Of a stretch of DNA of 32,263 bases, positions 8,364 through 15,415 are shown piece after piece. Made by a program: the position numbers and the translations under genes. Source of the stretch: DASQWP01 sp050697555 (lineage in GTDB: Bacteria; Actinomycetota; Thermoleophilia; Gaiellales; Gaiellaceae); contig JBOHAD010000023.1 in assembly GCA_050697555.1 (NCBI GenBank), positions 1 through 32,263 of the forward strand. Reading direction: 5' to 3'. The notes under the pieces are model-generated. The model did no database searches, was not told where the DNA came from, and saw only the letters and a program-made list of their open reading frames with translations. How positions within the stretch are numbered: position 1 is the stretch's first letter; each line of letters begins with the position of its first letter.

Positions 8364-9176
8364 ATGCCGCTCGTCGTCTGCCCGACGCCCATCGGCAATC
8401 TCGAGGACGTCACGCTTCGCGTCCTCCGCGAGCTCGCCGAGGCCGACCTAGTCCTCTGTGAGGACACGCGCCGAACCGGCGTCCTCCTGGCTCGTCACGG
8501 CGTCGAGGCGCGGCTCCTCTCCTTCCATCGCCACAACGAGGCGGGACGGACGGCCGAGATCCTGCCGCGGATGGAGGAGGGCGCCCGCATCGCACTGGCG
8601 AGCGACGCCGGGCTTCCCGGCGTGAACGACCCCGGCGCGTCCCTGGTGCGGGCCGCGCTCGACCGTGGCGTGCCGGTCACGGTGCTGCCCGGCGCTTCGG
8701 CGGTGGAGACCGCTCTCGTCGCCAGCGGCCTCGTGGGAGAGCGCTACACGTTCCTCGGCTATCTCCCGCGTGGGGGAGCCGGGCTGGGACGCCTCTGGCA
8801 GGAGCTGGCGGACTGGGAGTGGCCCGCCGTGGCGTTCGAGTCGCCGCGGCGGCTGCCGGCGAGCCTGGGCGGGCTCGCGGCGGCCCATCCGGAGCGGCCG
8901 GTCGCCGTCTGCCGCGAGCTGACGAAGCGCTTCGAGGAGGTGGTGCGCGGCTCAGCCCGCGAGGTCGCCGCGCGGTTTCGCGAGCCTCCGAAAGGCGAGG
9001 TGACGCTCGTGATCGGCGCGGGCCGGCCCACCCCTTCGCGAGCGAACGAGATCGAGGCGCTTGCGGCCGTGGCCGAGCTCGTCGAAGCGGGGCTCCCGCG
9101 TCGCCGGGCGACCGACGTCGTCGCCCGGCTGACCGGCCTCCCTCGCAACCGGCTCTACCGCGACTCGCTGTCGTAA
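8364..9176 (+). CDS. rsmI: 16S rRNA (cytidine-1402-2'-O)-methyltransferase
   Basis: A 270-residue tetrapyrrole-methylase-fold enzyme. It shows PTPIGNLEDVTLRVL at the N-terminus, CEDTRRTGVLL, LASDAGLPGVNDPGASLV, LPGASAVETALVASGL and FLGYLPR, followed by FESPRRL: all the RsmI blocks in order. RsmI methylates the ribose of C1402 in 16S rRNA with S-adenosylmethionine, tuning the decoding centre. The C-terminal 40 residues carry the extension usual for the family. ATG 8364 is 16 bases after the ROK kinase stop, so the two are probably cotranscribed. Length is normal. Confidence 0.95.
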   Translation: MPLVVCPTPIGNLEDVTLRVLRELAEADLVLCEDTRRTGVLLARHGVEARLLSFHRHNEAGRTAEILPRMEEGARIALASDAGLPGVNDPGASLVRAALDRGVPVTVLPGASAVETALVASGLVGERYTFLGYLPRGGAGLGRLWQELADWEWPAVAFESPRRLPASLGGLAAAHPERPVAVCRELTKRFEEVVRGSAREVAARFREPPKGEVTLVIGAGRPTPSRANEIEALAAVAELVEAGLPRRRATDVVARLTGLPRNRLYRDSLS

Positions 9177-9284
9177 GGCTTCCGGCCCGTTTTCGTCACA
9201 CTCTCGTTGGTCTTCGGCGGCGAGAGCGATGGTCGAGCCTGCTACGGTCGACTGAGGTTCACGCAGACAACCCAGGAGGCAGGC

Positions 9285-10664
9285 ATGAAGCGTCTGGTCG
9301 CCCTGCTTCCGGTCCTGACAGCGCTCCAGGTAGGCGTGCCGCCCGCACTCGCCTGGACCTGGCCCGTCGACGGGCCGGTGCTACGACCCTTCGTCCTCGG
9401 AGACGACCCGTACGCGGCGGGACAGCACCGCGGCATCGACGTCGGCGCCACGGCCGGCGCTCCCGTGCGCGCCCCGGCAGCGGGCGCGGTCACGTTCGCC
9501 GGCACCGTTCCGGGCGGCGGCCGCACGGTCACGATCCAGACGTCCGGCGGCTACTCCGTGACCCTCGTCCACCTCGGTTCCCTCGGGGTCGGGCGCGGTG
9601 CGGCCGTGGCGGAAGGCTCCGCCGTCGGCACGGTCGGCCCGAGCGGCGAGCCGGAGCTGGCGGAACCCTACGTCCACCTCGGCGTCCGGCGGACTGCGGA
9701 CGAGCACGGCTATCTGGATCCGCTCGCGTTCCTTCCCGTGCGAGCAAGCGAGCCGCCTCCGGAGCCTGAGTCTCCTGCCCGGGATCCCGCTTCCGACGAG
9801 CCAGCGGAGGCGGCTCCGCCGGCTGGGTCGCCCGCTTCCGAGCAGCCGCAGGAGGCCACGGGGGACGACCGCTCCGGCTCGGGAGCGCCGGCAACGACCC
9901 AGGAGCAGGCCGGTCGCGGGCGGGCCTCGGCGCCGGCGCGTTCCGCCGGCCCTGGCCAGCGATCCGCGCGTCCGGTGCGCGAGCGGCCTCCGACGCGCCT
10001 TCGCATGGTGAGCGCCGAGCCAGGCGTGGCCGGCCGCTCGTTCCCGGCGGAGGCTGCGCTCCCGCCCCGTACGCGGCTGGCCTCCTTCGAGCCCGTTGGA
10101 GCACCCGCGAGGCGAGGCCGGCCGGCCGCCTCGCCCGTGCGCGGAGAGGCGCGGAAGGAGTCCGGCACCGCACGGACGCGTGACGCGCGCGTAACCGGCG
10201 CAGGACTTGCCGCGCTGCTCGCGCTTGCTGGAGGCGTCCGCCTAGCGGTGCGTCGCCGCCAGCTCGGCGATGCAGTTTCGGCAGATCGCCCGTCCTCGGT
10301 GTTCCTCCACCGATTCGGACTTGCCGCAGAAGACGCATGCCGACCTCGGCCGGCTCAGGAGGATCGTCTCGTCCTTGACCGAGATCTCAAGCGGATCCTT
10401 CTCGACAAGGCCGAACCGCTTGCGGATCTCGATCGGGATGACGATCCGGCCGAGCTCGTCGATGTGACGAATGATGCCCGTCCTTGTCACTCCTCGAGTG
10501 GAGCGCAGCTGTGCGCCCATGGCAATCGCTCTCTTCGCTCTCCTCGTTTCCGGGCCCCACGTTCGCACAGCCCGAGGGGCCCGACCGCGTGCTCACCAGT
10601 CGATTCCCACCGCCTTCCGTTCCAAACCGCGGGTCGCGGGAGCCGGACGAGGCCGTCCGTATGA
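9285..10664 (+). CDS. Secreted M23-family peptidase-like protein
   Basis: A 459-residue reading frame. ATG 9285 follows AGGAGG by 6-7 bases and begins a signal peptide (MKRLVALLPVLTALQVGV, cleavage near ALA-W). The M23/lysostaphin domain covers about residues 25-150: QHRGIDVG gives the His and Asp zinc ligands, VTLVHLGSL the middle His, and YVHLGVR replaces the usual HxH, keeping the second (ligand) His but changing the first to Tyr. A long Pro/Ser/Glu/Arg-rich linker follows, then a hydrophobic segment at about 302-319 ending in RRR. From about residue 325 the frame is antisense to the AbrB gene and looks like non-coding shadow; no stop occurs until 10664. It probably binds or trims peptidoglycan; activity is uncertain. 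Confidence 0.8.
   Translation: MKRLVALLPVLTALQVGVPPALAWTWPVDGPVLRPFVLGDDPYAAGQHRGIDVGATAGAPVRAPAAGAVTFAGTVPGGGRTVTIQTSGGYSVTLVHLGSLGVGRGAAVAEGSAVGTVGPSGEPELAEPYVHLGVRRTADEHGYLDPLAFLPVRASEPPPEPESPARDPASDEPAEAAPPAGSPASEQPQEATGDDRSGSGAPATTQEQAGRGRASAPARSAGPGQRSARPVRERPPTRLRMVSAEPGVAGRSFPAEAALPPRTRLASFEPVGAPARRGRPAASPVRGEARKESGTARTRDARVTGAGLAALLALAGGVRLAVRRRQLGDAVSADRPSSVFLHRFGLAAEDACRPRPAQEDRLVLDRDLKRILLDKAEPLADLDRDDDPAELVDVTNDARPCHSSSGAQLCAHGNRSLRSPRFRAPRSHSPRGPTACSPVDSHRLPFQTAGRGSRTRPSV
10242..10520 (-). CDS. AbrB/MazE-type regulator with C-terminal zinc ribbon
   Basis: A protein of 92 residues from ATG 10520 (82 from GTG 10490; 108 from ATG 10568). The core RTGIIRHIDELGRIVIP followed by IEIRKRFGLVEKDPLEI is the AbrB/SpoVT swapped-hairpin DNA-binding domain. 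ILLSRPRSACVFCGK and RAICRNCIAEL then form a four-Cys zinc ribbon (C-x2-C, C-x2-C), a common AbrB extension. It is probably a dimeric transition-state-type repressor of unknown targets. GTG 10490 gives the most family-like N-terminus, but its GAGGA is too close to be a Shine-Dalgarno; ATG 10520 has AAGAGAG upstream, so the start is uncertain. The whole gene lies antisense within the 3' part of the M23 reading frame. Confidence 0.88.
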   Translation of the reverse strand: MGAQLRSTRGVTRTGIIRHIDELGRIVIPIEIRKRFGLVEKDPLEISVKDETILLSRPRSACVFCGKSESVEEHRGRAICRNCIAELAATHR

Positions 10665-10665
10665 T
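10660..10665 (+). promoter_or_regulatory. -10 box of metG (near-leaderless)
   Basis: TATGAT lies 8 bases before the GTG start of metG, with no Shine-Dalgarno between. The start point would fall at or next to the GTG. No clear -35 hexamer is visible 16-18 bases upstream. Confidence 0.5.
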
Positions 10666-10673
10666 GGGCCTCC

Positions 10674-12482
10674 GTGAGCGTGAAGAACGGCGAGCACATC
10701 CTCGTCGCGGTTGCCTGGCCGTATGCGAGCGGGCCCCGCCATATCGGCCATGTCGCGGGCTTCGGCGTGCCCTCGGACGTCTTCGCTCGCTATCACCGGC
10801 TCAAGGGAAGCGACGTCCTGATGGTGAGCGGGACGGACGAGCACGGAACGCCTGTGATGGTCGCGGCGGACAAGGAGGGTGTCTCGCCACGGGCGCTGGC
10901 CGACCGGTTCAACCGCGTGATCCGCGAGGATCTCCGGCAGCTGGGCCTCTCGTACGACCTCTTCACCCGGACGACGACGCGAAACCACTACCGCGTCGTT
11001 CAGGACGTCTTCCGGACGCTCTACGACCGGGGCTACATCGTCGAGCAGACGATGCGTGGAGCCTTCTCGGCTTCGACGGGCCATACGCTGCCGGACCGGT
11101 ACATCGAAGGAACGTGCCCGCACTGTGGATATACCGACGCTCGGGGCGACCAGTGCGACAACTGCGGACGCCAGCTCGATCCCGTCGACTTGATCGACCC
11201 ACGCTCGCGGACCGACGGCAAGCCACCTGTCTTCAGGGACACGAGCCATCTCTTCCTCGACCTTCCCGCGTTCGCCGAGCAGCTGGGGGAATGGATCGGC
11301 CGGCAGCAGCACTGGCGGCCGAACGTGCGGAACTTCTCCCTGAACCTTCTGGACGACCTCAAGCCCCGCCCGATCACTCGTGATCTGGATTGGGGCGTGC
11401 CGATTCCCGTTCCGGGCTACGCCGAGCGGGAGGACAAGAGGATCTACGTCTGGTTCGACGCAGTGACGGGCTATCTCTCGGCGAGCGTCGAGTGGGCGCT
11501 GAATCGAGGCGAGCCAGACGCCTGGCGCGCCTGGTGGCAGAACCCCGAGGCGAAGCACTACTACTTCATGGGCAAGGACAACATCGTCTTCCACAGCGTC
11601 ATCTGGCCGAGCATGCTCCTCGGTTACGGAGAAGGCGGCGCCGTGGGCGCCGGTCGAGGCCGGCTCGAGCTTCCCTACAACATCGTCTCGAGCGAGTACC
11701 TGACGATGGAGGGCCGGAAGTTCAGCTCGAGCCGGGGAGTCGTGATCTACGTGAGGGACGTCCTCAGCCGCTACGACCCCGACCCCTTGCGTTACTTCCT
11801 GATCGCCGCCGGGCCGGAGACGCAGGACACGGACTTCACCTGGGCGGAGTTCGCTCGCCGGAACAACGACGAGCTCATCGGGAAATGGGGAAACCTTGCG
11901 AACCGCACGTTGACGAGCGCTCACCGTCACTTCGGCTGCGTTCCGGAGCCCGGGCCTCTCGCGGAGGCCGATCGCAGCCTCATCGGCGCCCTCGAGCGAG
12001 ACTTCGCTCACATCGGCGCCTTGATCGAGGGCGCGGCGTTCCGCTCGGCGATTCGAGACATCATGGGGTGGGTCGACAGGGTGAACCAGTACCTCCACGC
12101 ACAGGCGCCCTGGGAGGCAATCGACCGAGATCGGGAGCGTGCGGGAACGGTTCTGTACGTGGCGCTCCGGGCGATTGACAACCTGAAGATCTGGTTCACG
12201 CCCTTCCTCCCCTTCACGTGCCAGGCATTGCACGAGCTGCTCGGCTACGACCACCTTCTCGCTGGACCACTCGAGTTCCGAGAGGAGGGAGGCGAGGAGG
12301 ACGCGCACGAGATCCTGACCGGGGACTACGGAAGCTGGGCCGGGCGGTGGGAGCCGAGTGAGCTTCCTGCCGGCCAGCGGCTTGCGCCCCCGCGACCGCT
12401 CTTCAAGAAGCTGGATCCGGAGACCGTCGTGGCCGAGGAGCTCGCCCGCATGGAGCACGCCGCCGCCGCCGCCGCGGCGTGA
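10674..12482 (+). CDS. metG: Methionyl-tRNA synthetase
   Basis: A 602-residue class I synthetase charging tRNA-Met. The first lobe has VAVAWPYASGPRHIGH with the HIGH signature at 23-26 and SGTDEHGTP. A four-Cys zinc knuckle (Cys148, 151, 161, 164) lies in the connective insert. DWGVPIPVP and YVWFDAVTGYLSA are the methionine and adenylate pocket, and GRKFSSSRG is the KMSKS loop in its KFSSS form. WGNLANRTL and the following helical bundle form the anticodon domain. There is no C-terminal EMAP/Trbp111 domain; the protein ends in seven alanines encoded by GCC/GCG repeats. The GTG 10674 start sits just behind a TATGAT box. The stop overlaps the tatD start by 4 bases. Confidence 0.97.
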   Translation: MSVKNGEHILVAVAWPYASGPRHIGHVAGFGVPSDVFARYHRLKGSDVLMVSGTDEHGTPVMVAADKEGVSPRALADRFNRVIREDLRQLGLSYDLFTRTTTRNHYRVVQDVFRTLYDRGYIVEQTMRGAFSASTGHTLPDRYIEGTCPHCGYTDARGDQCDNCGRQLDPVDLIDPRSRTDGKPPVFRDTSHLFLDLPAFAEQLGEWIGRQQHWRPNVRNFSLNLLDDLKPRPITRDLDWGVPIPVPGYAEREDKRIYVWFDAVTGYLSASVEWALNRGEPDAWRAWWQNPEAKHYYFMGKDNIVFHSVIWPSMLLGYGEGGAVGAGRGRLELPYNIVSSEYLTMEGRKFSSSRGVVIYVRDVLSRYDPDPLRYFLIAAGPETQDTDFTWAEFARRNNDELIGKWGNLANRTLTSAHRHFGCVPEPGPLAEADRSLIGALERDFAHIGALIEGAAFRSAIRDIMGWVDRVNQYLHAQAPWEAIDRDRERAGTVLYVALRAIDNLKIWFTPFLPFTCQALHELLGYDHLLAGPLEFREEGGEEDAHEILTGDYGSWAGRWEPSELPAGQRLAPPRPLFKKLDPETVVAEELARMEHAAAAAAA

Positions 12483-13240
12483 TCGACACCCACGCTCACC
12501 TCGACGCGTACGGGGACGCGGTCGAGGTCGTCGAGCGCGCCCGCGAGGCGGGTGTCACGCGGATCGTCGCGGTCGGCTCGGGTGTCGACTCCTGCCGGAC
12601 GACACTGAAGATCTGCGAGCGCGAGGACGGCGTCTTCGCGGCGCTCGGGCTCCACCCCCACCAGGCCGGGGACGCCGGCGGAGCGGAGCTGGACGAGCTG
12701 CGCCGGCTCCTCGAGCACCCGAAGGCGGTCGCCGTCGGCGAGACCGGGCTCGACCACTACCGCGACTACGCCCCGCGGGACCGGCAGGCGGCGCTCTTCC
12801 GGGCGCAGGTCGAGCTCGCCGCCGAAGTCGGCAAGCCGCTCGTCGTCCACTCCCGGGCCGCCGAGGCGGAGACGGCCGCCGTGCTCGCCGAGGCACCGGC
12901 TCATGTGCCGGTCGTGCTCCACTGCTTCTCCTCGAGCGCCCTGCTGGAGCCTGCCCTCGAGCACGGGTGGTACGTCTCCTTCGCGGGCAACGTGACGTAC
13001 CCGAAGGCGCCCGACTTGAGGTCGGCGGCGGCGCGCGTTCCGGCAGAGAGGCTCCTTGCCGAGACGGACAGCCCCTATCTCGCGCCGCAGCCCGTGCGCG
13101 GCGAGCGGAACGAGCCCGCGCACGTCGTCCACACGCTCGCGGCGCTCGCCGAGGCGCGGAAGGACGATCCAGCGGAGCTCGAGCGAGCGATCGAGGCGAA
13201 CGCGGCCGCGGCGTTCGGGCTGCCTGAGGTTGGCGGATGA
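12479..13240 (+). CDS. tatD: TatD-family metal-dependent deoxyribonuclease
   Basis: A 253-residue TIM-barrel hydrolase. Metal ligands appear in order: DTHAHLD (residues 3-9), VGETGLDHYRD (Glu), VVHSRAA (His), LHCFSSS (His) and ETDSPYLAPQP (Asp). TatD enzymes are 3'-5' DNA exonucleases linked to repair and DNA turnover; some act on D-aminoacyl-tRNA. The GTG start overlaps the metG TGA (GTGA) and the stop overlaps the rsmA ATG (ATGA), so translation is probably coupled. The metG-tatD-rsmA order is classical for actinobacteria. Confidence 0.95.
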   Translation: MIDTHAHLDAYGDAVEVVERAREAGVTRIVAVGSGVDSCRTTLKICEREDGVFAALGLHPHQAGDAGGAELDELRRLLEHPKAVAVGETGLDHYRDYAPRDRQAALFRAQVELAAEVGKPLVVHSRAAEAETAAVLAEAPAHVPVVLHCFSSSALLEPALEHGWYVSFAGNVTYPKAPDLRSAAARVPAERLLAETDSPYLAPQPVRGERNEPAHVVHTLAALAEARKDDPAELERAIEANAAAAFGLPEVGG

Positions 13241-14019
13241 GCCTCCCGGTCGTCCCCGACCGTCAGCTCGGCCAGCACTTCCTGGTCGACGAGAACATCC
13301 TCGGCGTAGCCGGACGTCTGGCCGGGCTCGCGCCGGACGACGCCGTCCTCGAGGTGGGCGCCGGCCTGGGCGTCCTGACGGCCTACCTCGCCGATCGGGT
13401 CGGCGTTGTGCACGCGGTCGAGCTCGACCGGCGCCTCGAGCCGCATCTGCGGGAGCGGCTCGCGGGCCATGGCAACGTGCAGCTCGTGTTCGGGGACGCG
13501 CTGGCTCTCCCGCTCGGCGAGCTCGACCCGCCGGCGACGAAGCTCGTCGCCAACCTCCCGTACCAGATCGCGACGCCACTCGTCGCCGAGAGCCTCGGCG
13601 GCCTTCCCGGCGTTCGGCTGTGGTGCGTCATGGTGCAGCGCGAGGTGGCGGACCGCTTCTTCGCGCAGCCGGGGACGAAGAGCTACGGCGCCGTCTCCGT
13701 CCTCGTCCAGCTGACGGCAGAGCGCGTCGGCTTCCATCCGGTCGCGCGGACGTGCTTCCGCCCGCCCCCGAATGTCGATTCGGCCCTGGTCGCCTTCCGC
13801 CGCCGCCGTGACTGGGGAGCCGAGCTCGAGTCGGTCCGGGAGACGGTGCATGCGGCCTTCGGCCACCGGCGAAAGACGCTCGCCAACTCGTTCGAGCTGG
13901 CGGGCGTGCCGCGGGAACGCGTCCTCGCCGCGCTTGTCGAGCTCGGCGCACCCAGGGACGCGAGGGCGGAGTCCCTGGCTCCGACGGAGTTTCTCCGCCT
14001 GGCCGAGCTGCTCGGATGA
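13237..14019 (+). CDS. rsmA: 16S rRNA (adenine-1518/1519-N6)-dimethyltransferase
   Basis: A 260-residue Rossmann-fold methyltransferase (KsgA). It carries GQHFLVDENIL (12-22), the SAM loop LEVGAGLG (38-45), the acidic VELDRRL, FGDALAL, and the catalytic NLPY (106-109), followed by VMVQREVADRF and FRPPPNVDSALV, which are specific for KsgA. It dimethylates two adenines in helix 45 of 16S rRNA with S-adenosylmethionine. Both ends overlap neighbours by 4 bases (tatD upstream, ispE downstream), so it is a middle gene of the operon. Length is normal. Confidence 0.97.
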   Translation: MSLPVVPDRQLGQHFLVDENILGVAGRLAGLAPDDAVLEVGAGLGVLTAYLADRVGVVHAVELDRRLEPHLRERLAGHGNVQLVFGDALALPLGELDPPATKLVANLPYQIATPLVAESLGGLPGVRLWCVMVQREVADRFFAQPGTKSYGAVSVLVQLTAERVGFHPVARTCFRPPPNVDSALVAFRRRRDWGAELESVRETVHAAFGHRRKTLANSFELAGVPRERVLAALVELGAPRDARAESLAPTEFLRLAELLG

Positions 14020-14840
14020 GCCGGCTCCCCGCGGCGGCCAAGATCAACCTCGCGCTCGCCGTCGGCGGCCGCCGCCCGGACGGCCTGCACGAGCTCGTCA
14101 CCGTCATGCAGCGCGTCGACCTCTGCGACGACGTCGAGCTGGAGGCCGGGCCGGGGCTCGAAGTCACGGGCTTCCCGGAGGACACGATCGTGCGGGCCGC
14201 TCTCGAGCGTCTGGCCGACGCGGCCGGCGCGCCGCCCGCCTTTCGCGCGCGGATCCGCAAGCGCATCCCCGTCGCGGCCGGCCTCGGCGGCGGAAGCGCG
14301 GATGCGGCAGCGGCCCTCGTCCTGGCCAACCGGACCCTGGCCTCGCCGCTCCCGAGGGAGCGGCTGCTCGCGGTGGCCGCCTCGGTGGGCGCGGACGTCC
14401 CCTTCTTCCTCGAGCCGGGCCCCAAGCTGGCCGAGGGCGCGGGAGAGCAGCTCACTCCGCTCGAGCTGCCGCAGGACTACTGGGTCTTGATAGCCCTTCC
14501 GCGCCGCGCGAAGAAGGGCTCGACCGAGGAGATGTACGCGCGCTTCGACGAGCTCGGGGGTGCGTCAGGATTCGAAGGGCGACGGCAGGCGCTGCTCGAG
14601 GGACTCGCGGCCGTGCGGCGCCCCCGCGACTTCTCCGCCTTCCCGGCGAACGACTTCTCGGAGGCGGCGGGCCCCGTGCCGTTCGTCCGGGAGCTCCGTG
14701 CCGCCGGTGCTTTCCGCGCCGACCTCTCCGGCGCCGGCCCGGCGGTCTACGGCCTCTTTCACCGGCTGGAGCAGGCGAGGGCGACGGCGAAACGCTTCCG
14801 CGGCGAGGCCCGGACCTGGGTCGCCGCACCCGTCTGGTAA
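14016..14840 (+). CDS. ispE: 4-diphosphocytidyl-2-C-methyl-D-erythritol kinase
   Basis: A 274-residue GHMP kinase. Residues 5-14 give PAAAKINLAL with Lys9, residues 85-97 the ATP motif PVAAGLGGGSADA, GADVPFFL holds catalytic Asp128, and LSGAGPAVYGLF is the C-terminal GHMP motif. IspE phosphorylates CDP-methylerythritol in the MEP isoprenoid pathway, which supplies polyprenyl carriers for wall synthesis and so links functionally to glmU and the LCP gene. The start overlaps the rsmA stop (ATGA). The next gene begins 9 bases after the stop. Confidence 0.96.
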   Translation: MSRLPAAAKINLALAVGGRRPDGLHELVTVMQRVDLCDDVELEAGPGLEVTGFPEDTIVRAALERLADAAGAPPAFRARIRKRIPVAAGLGGGSADAAAALVLANRTLASPLPRERLLAVAASVGADVPFFLEPGPKLAEGAGEQLTPLELPQDYWVLIALPRRAKKGSTEEMYARFDELGGASGFEGRRQALLEGLAAVRRPRDFSAFPANDFSEAAGPVPFVRELRAAGAFRADLSGAGPAVYGLFHRLEQARATAKRFRGEARTWVAAPVW

Positions 14841-14849
14841 CGTCGCCGC

Positions 14850-15209
14850 GTGACGACCTATCCAGTCCTCGAGCACCGGGAAAGCCGCATGGGGCGGTGG
14901 GTGCGGCCCAGGAGGCTTCGCATCGCCCTCTTCGTCGGCGTCGTCGAGACGCTGTTGGTCCTCCTCAACGGGCTCGGCTGGTTCTGGGTTCTCGGCGCCG
15001 CGGTTCTCGCCGTCGGTTTCCACTTCCTCGTCGGCCGCCGCGCACGGTTCCACTCCGTCCGCGAGATCTCGTGGATCGTGGCGGTCTCCCAGCTCATCGC
15101 CGTCGTCGTTCCCCTGCTCTGGGAGCTCGTCAAGTTCCTGGCGATCACGGTGCTCGTCATCCTCGCGCTCGTCCTGCTGGTGATGCTCCTCGTGGACCGG
15201 CGCAACTAG
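14850..15209 (+). CDS. Small hypothetical membrane protein
   Basis: A 119-residue protein from GTG 14850. After about 22 charged residues it has hydrophobic spans at about 24-42, 43-62, 74-90 and 92-114, ending VDRRN. No enzymatic motif is visible and I do not recognise the family. It lies 9 bases after ispE and is probably cotranscribed. Its last codons and stop (aactag) run into the first copy of the 53-bp repeat that flanks the hairpin element at the tRNA locus, so the tRNA transcript may start inside or upstream of this gene. Confidence 0.75.
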   Translation: MTTYPVLEHRESRMGRWVRPRRLRIALFVGVVETLLVLLNGLGWFWVLGAAVLAVGFHFLVGRRARFHSVREISWIVAVSQLIAVVVPLLWELVKFLAITVLVILALVLLVMLLVDRRN

Positions 15210-15257
15210 GCTTGCCGTGGCGCTGGGGCGTAGCCAAGAGGTAAGGCAGCGGGTTTT
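15205..15257 (+). repeat. 53-bp direct repeat, copy A (upstream copy)
   Basis: Identical to 15310-15362 at an offset of 105 bases. It runs from the last bases of the membrane-protein gene through the 5' half of a tRNA-Gln and stops after the second anticodon base. The flanking bases differ on both sides (a versus g before, c versus g after), which fixes the ends. Confidence 0.95.
15224..15257 (+). pseudogene. Truncated tRNA-Gln 5' half
   Basis: Starts with the acceptor strand tggggcg, followed by the D-arm and the 5' anticodon strand, then breaks off in the anticodon loop after tttt. It is identical to the first 34 bases of the intact tRNA 105 bases downstream. No 3' half follows; the hairpin element begins instead. 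If transcribed with the tRNA it would compete for the same 3' strand in folding. Confidence 0.9.
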
Positions 15258-15309
15258 CAGCGTGGTGGAACCCCTGGTTCCCCCACGAGCCCCCTCCTCT
15301 GGGTGGCCG
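15258..15309 (-). mobile_element. Hairpin element copy (52 bp) between the tRNA-Gln repeats
   Basis: Read on the minus strand it has a 12-base lead, then the core: ggagggggct, arm cgtgggggaacc, loop agg, arm ggttccaccacg, and ctg. On the plus strand the arms are 15261-15272 and 15276-15287. The 12-bp stem has one mismatch. The 40-base core (15258-15297) matches the eno-linked copies at 35 positions. It is bracketed by the 53-bp direct repeats, so it looks inserted with a long target duplication. It encodes no protein. Confidence 0.8.
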
Positions 15310-15362
15310 ACTAGGCTTGCCGTGGCGCTGGGGCGTAGCCAAGAGGTAAGGCAGCGGGTTTT
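15310..15362 (+). repeat. 53-bp direct repeat, copy B (inside the intact tRNA)
   Basis: Second copy of 15205-15257, without mismatch. Its last base is the second base of the tRNA anticodon; the intact tRNA continues from there. Confidence 0.95.
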
Positions 15363-15402
15363 GGTCCCGTGACCGGAGGTTCGAATCCTCCCGCCCCAGC
15401 CA
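15329..15402 (+). tRNA. tRNA-Gln(UUG)
   Basis: Acceptor stem tggggcg (15329-15335) pairs with cgcccca (15392-15398). The anticodon stem is gcggg/cccgt with loop ttttggt, giving anticodon TTG at 15361-15363, which reads CAA for glutamine. The T-arm is ggagg-ttcgaat-cctcc. G15399 is the discriminator and CCA (15400-15402) is encoded. Only 19 bases separate it from the hairpin element, so its promoter is probably further upstream, with the precursor reading through the tRNA half and the element. glmU begins 14 bases downstream. Confidence 0.96.
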
Positions 15403-15415
15403 TGATTCCCGCCTG

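Noticed and set aside
10593..12458. A 621-residue minus-strand frame opposite metG
   Set aside because: Shadow of a fully recognised metG.
12455..12480. GCC-repeat run coding the poly-Ala end of metG as a regulatory repeat
   Set aside because: Short run giving a harmless alanine tail; common in GC-rich coding ends.
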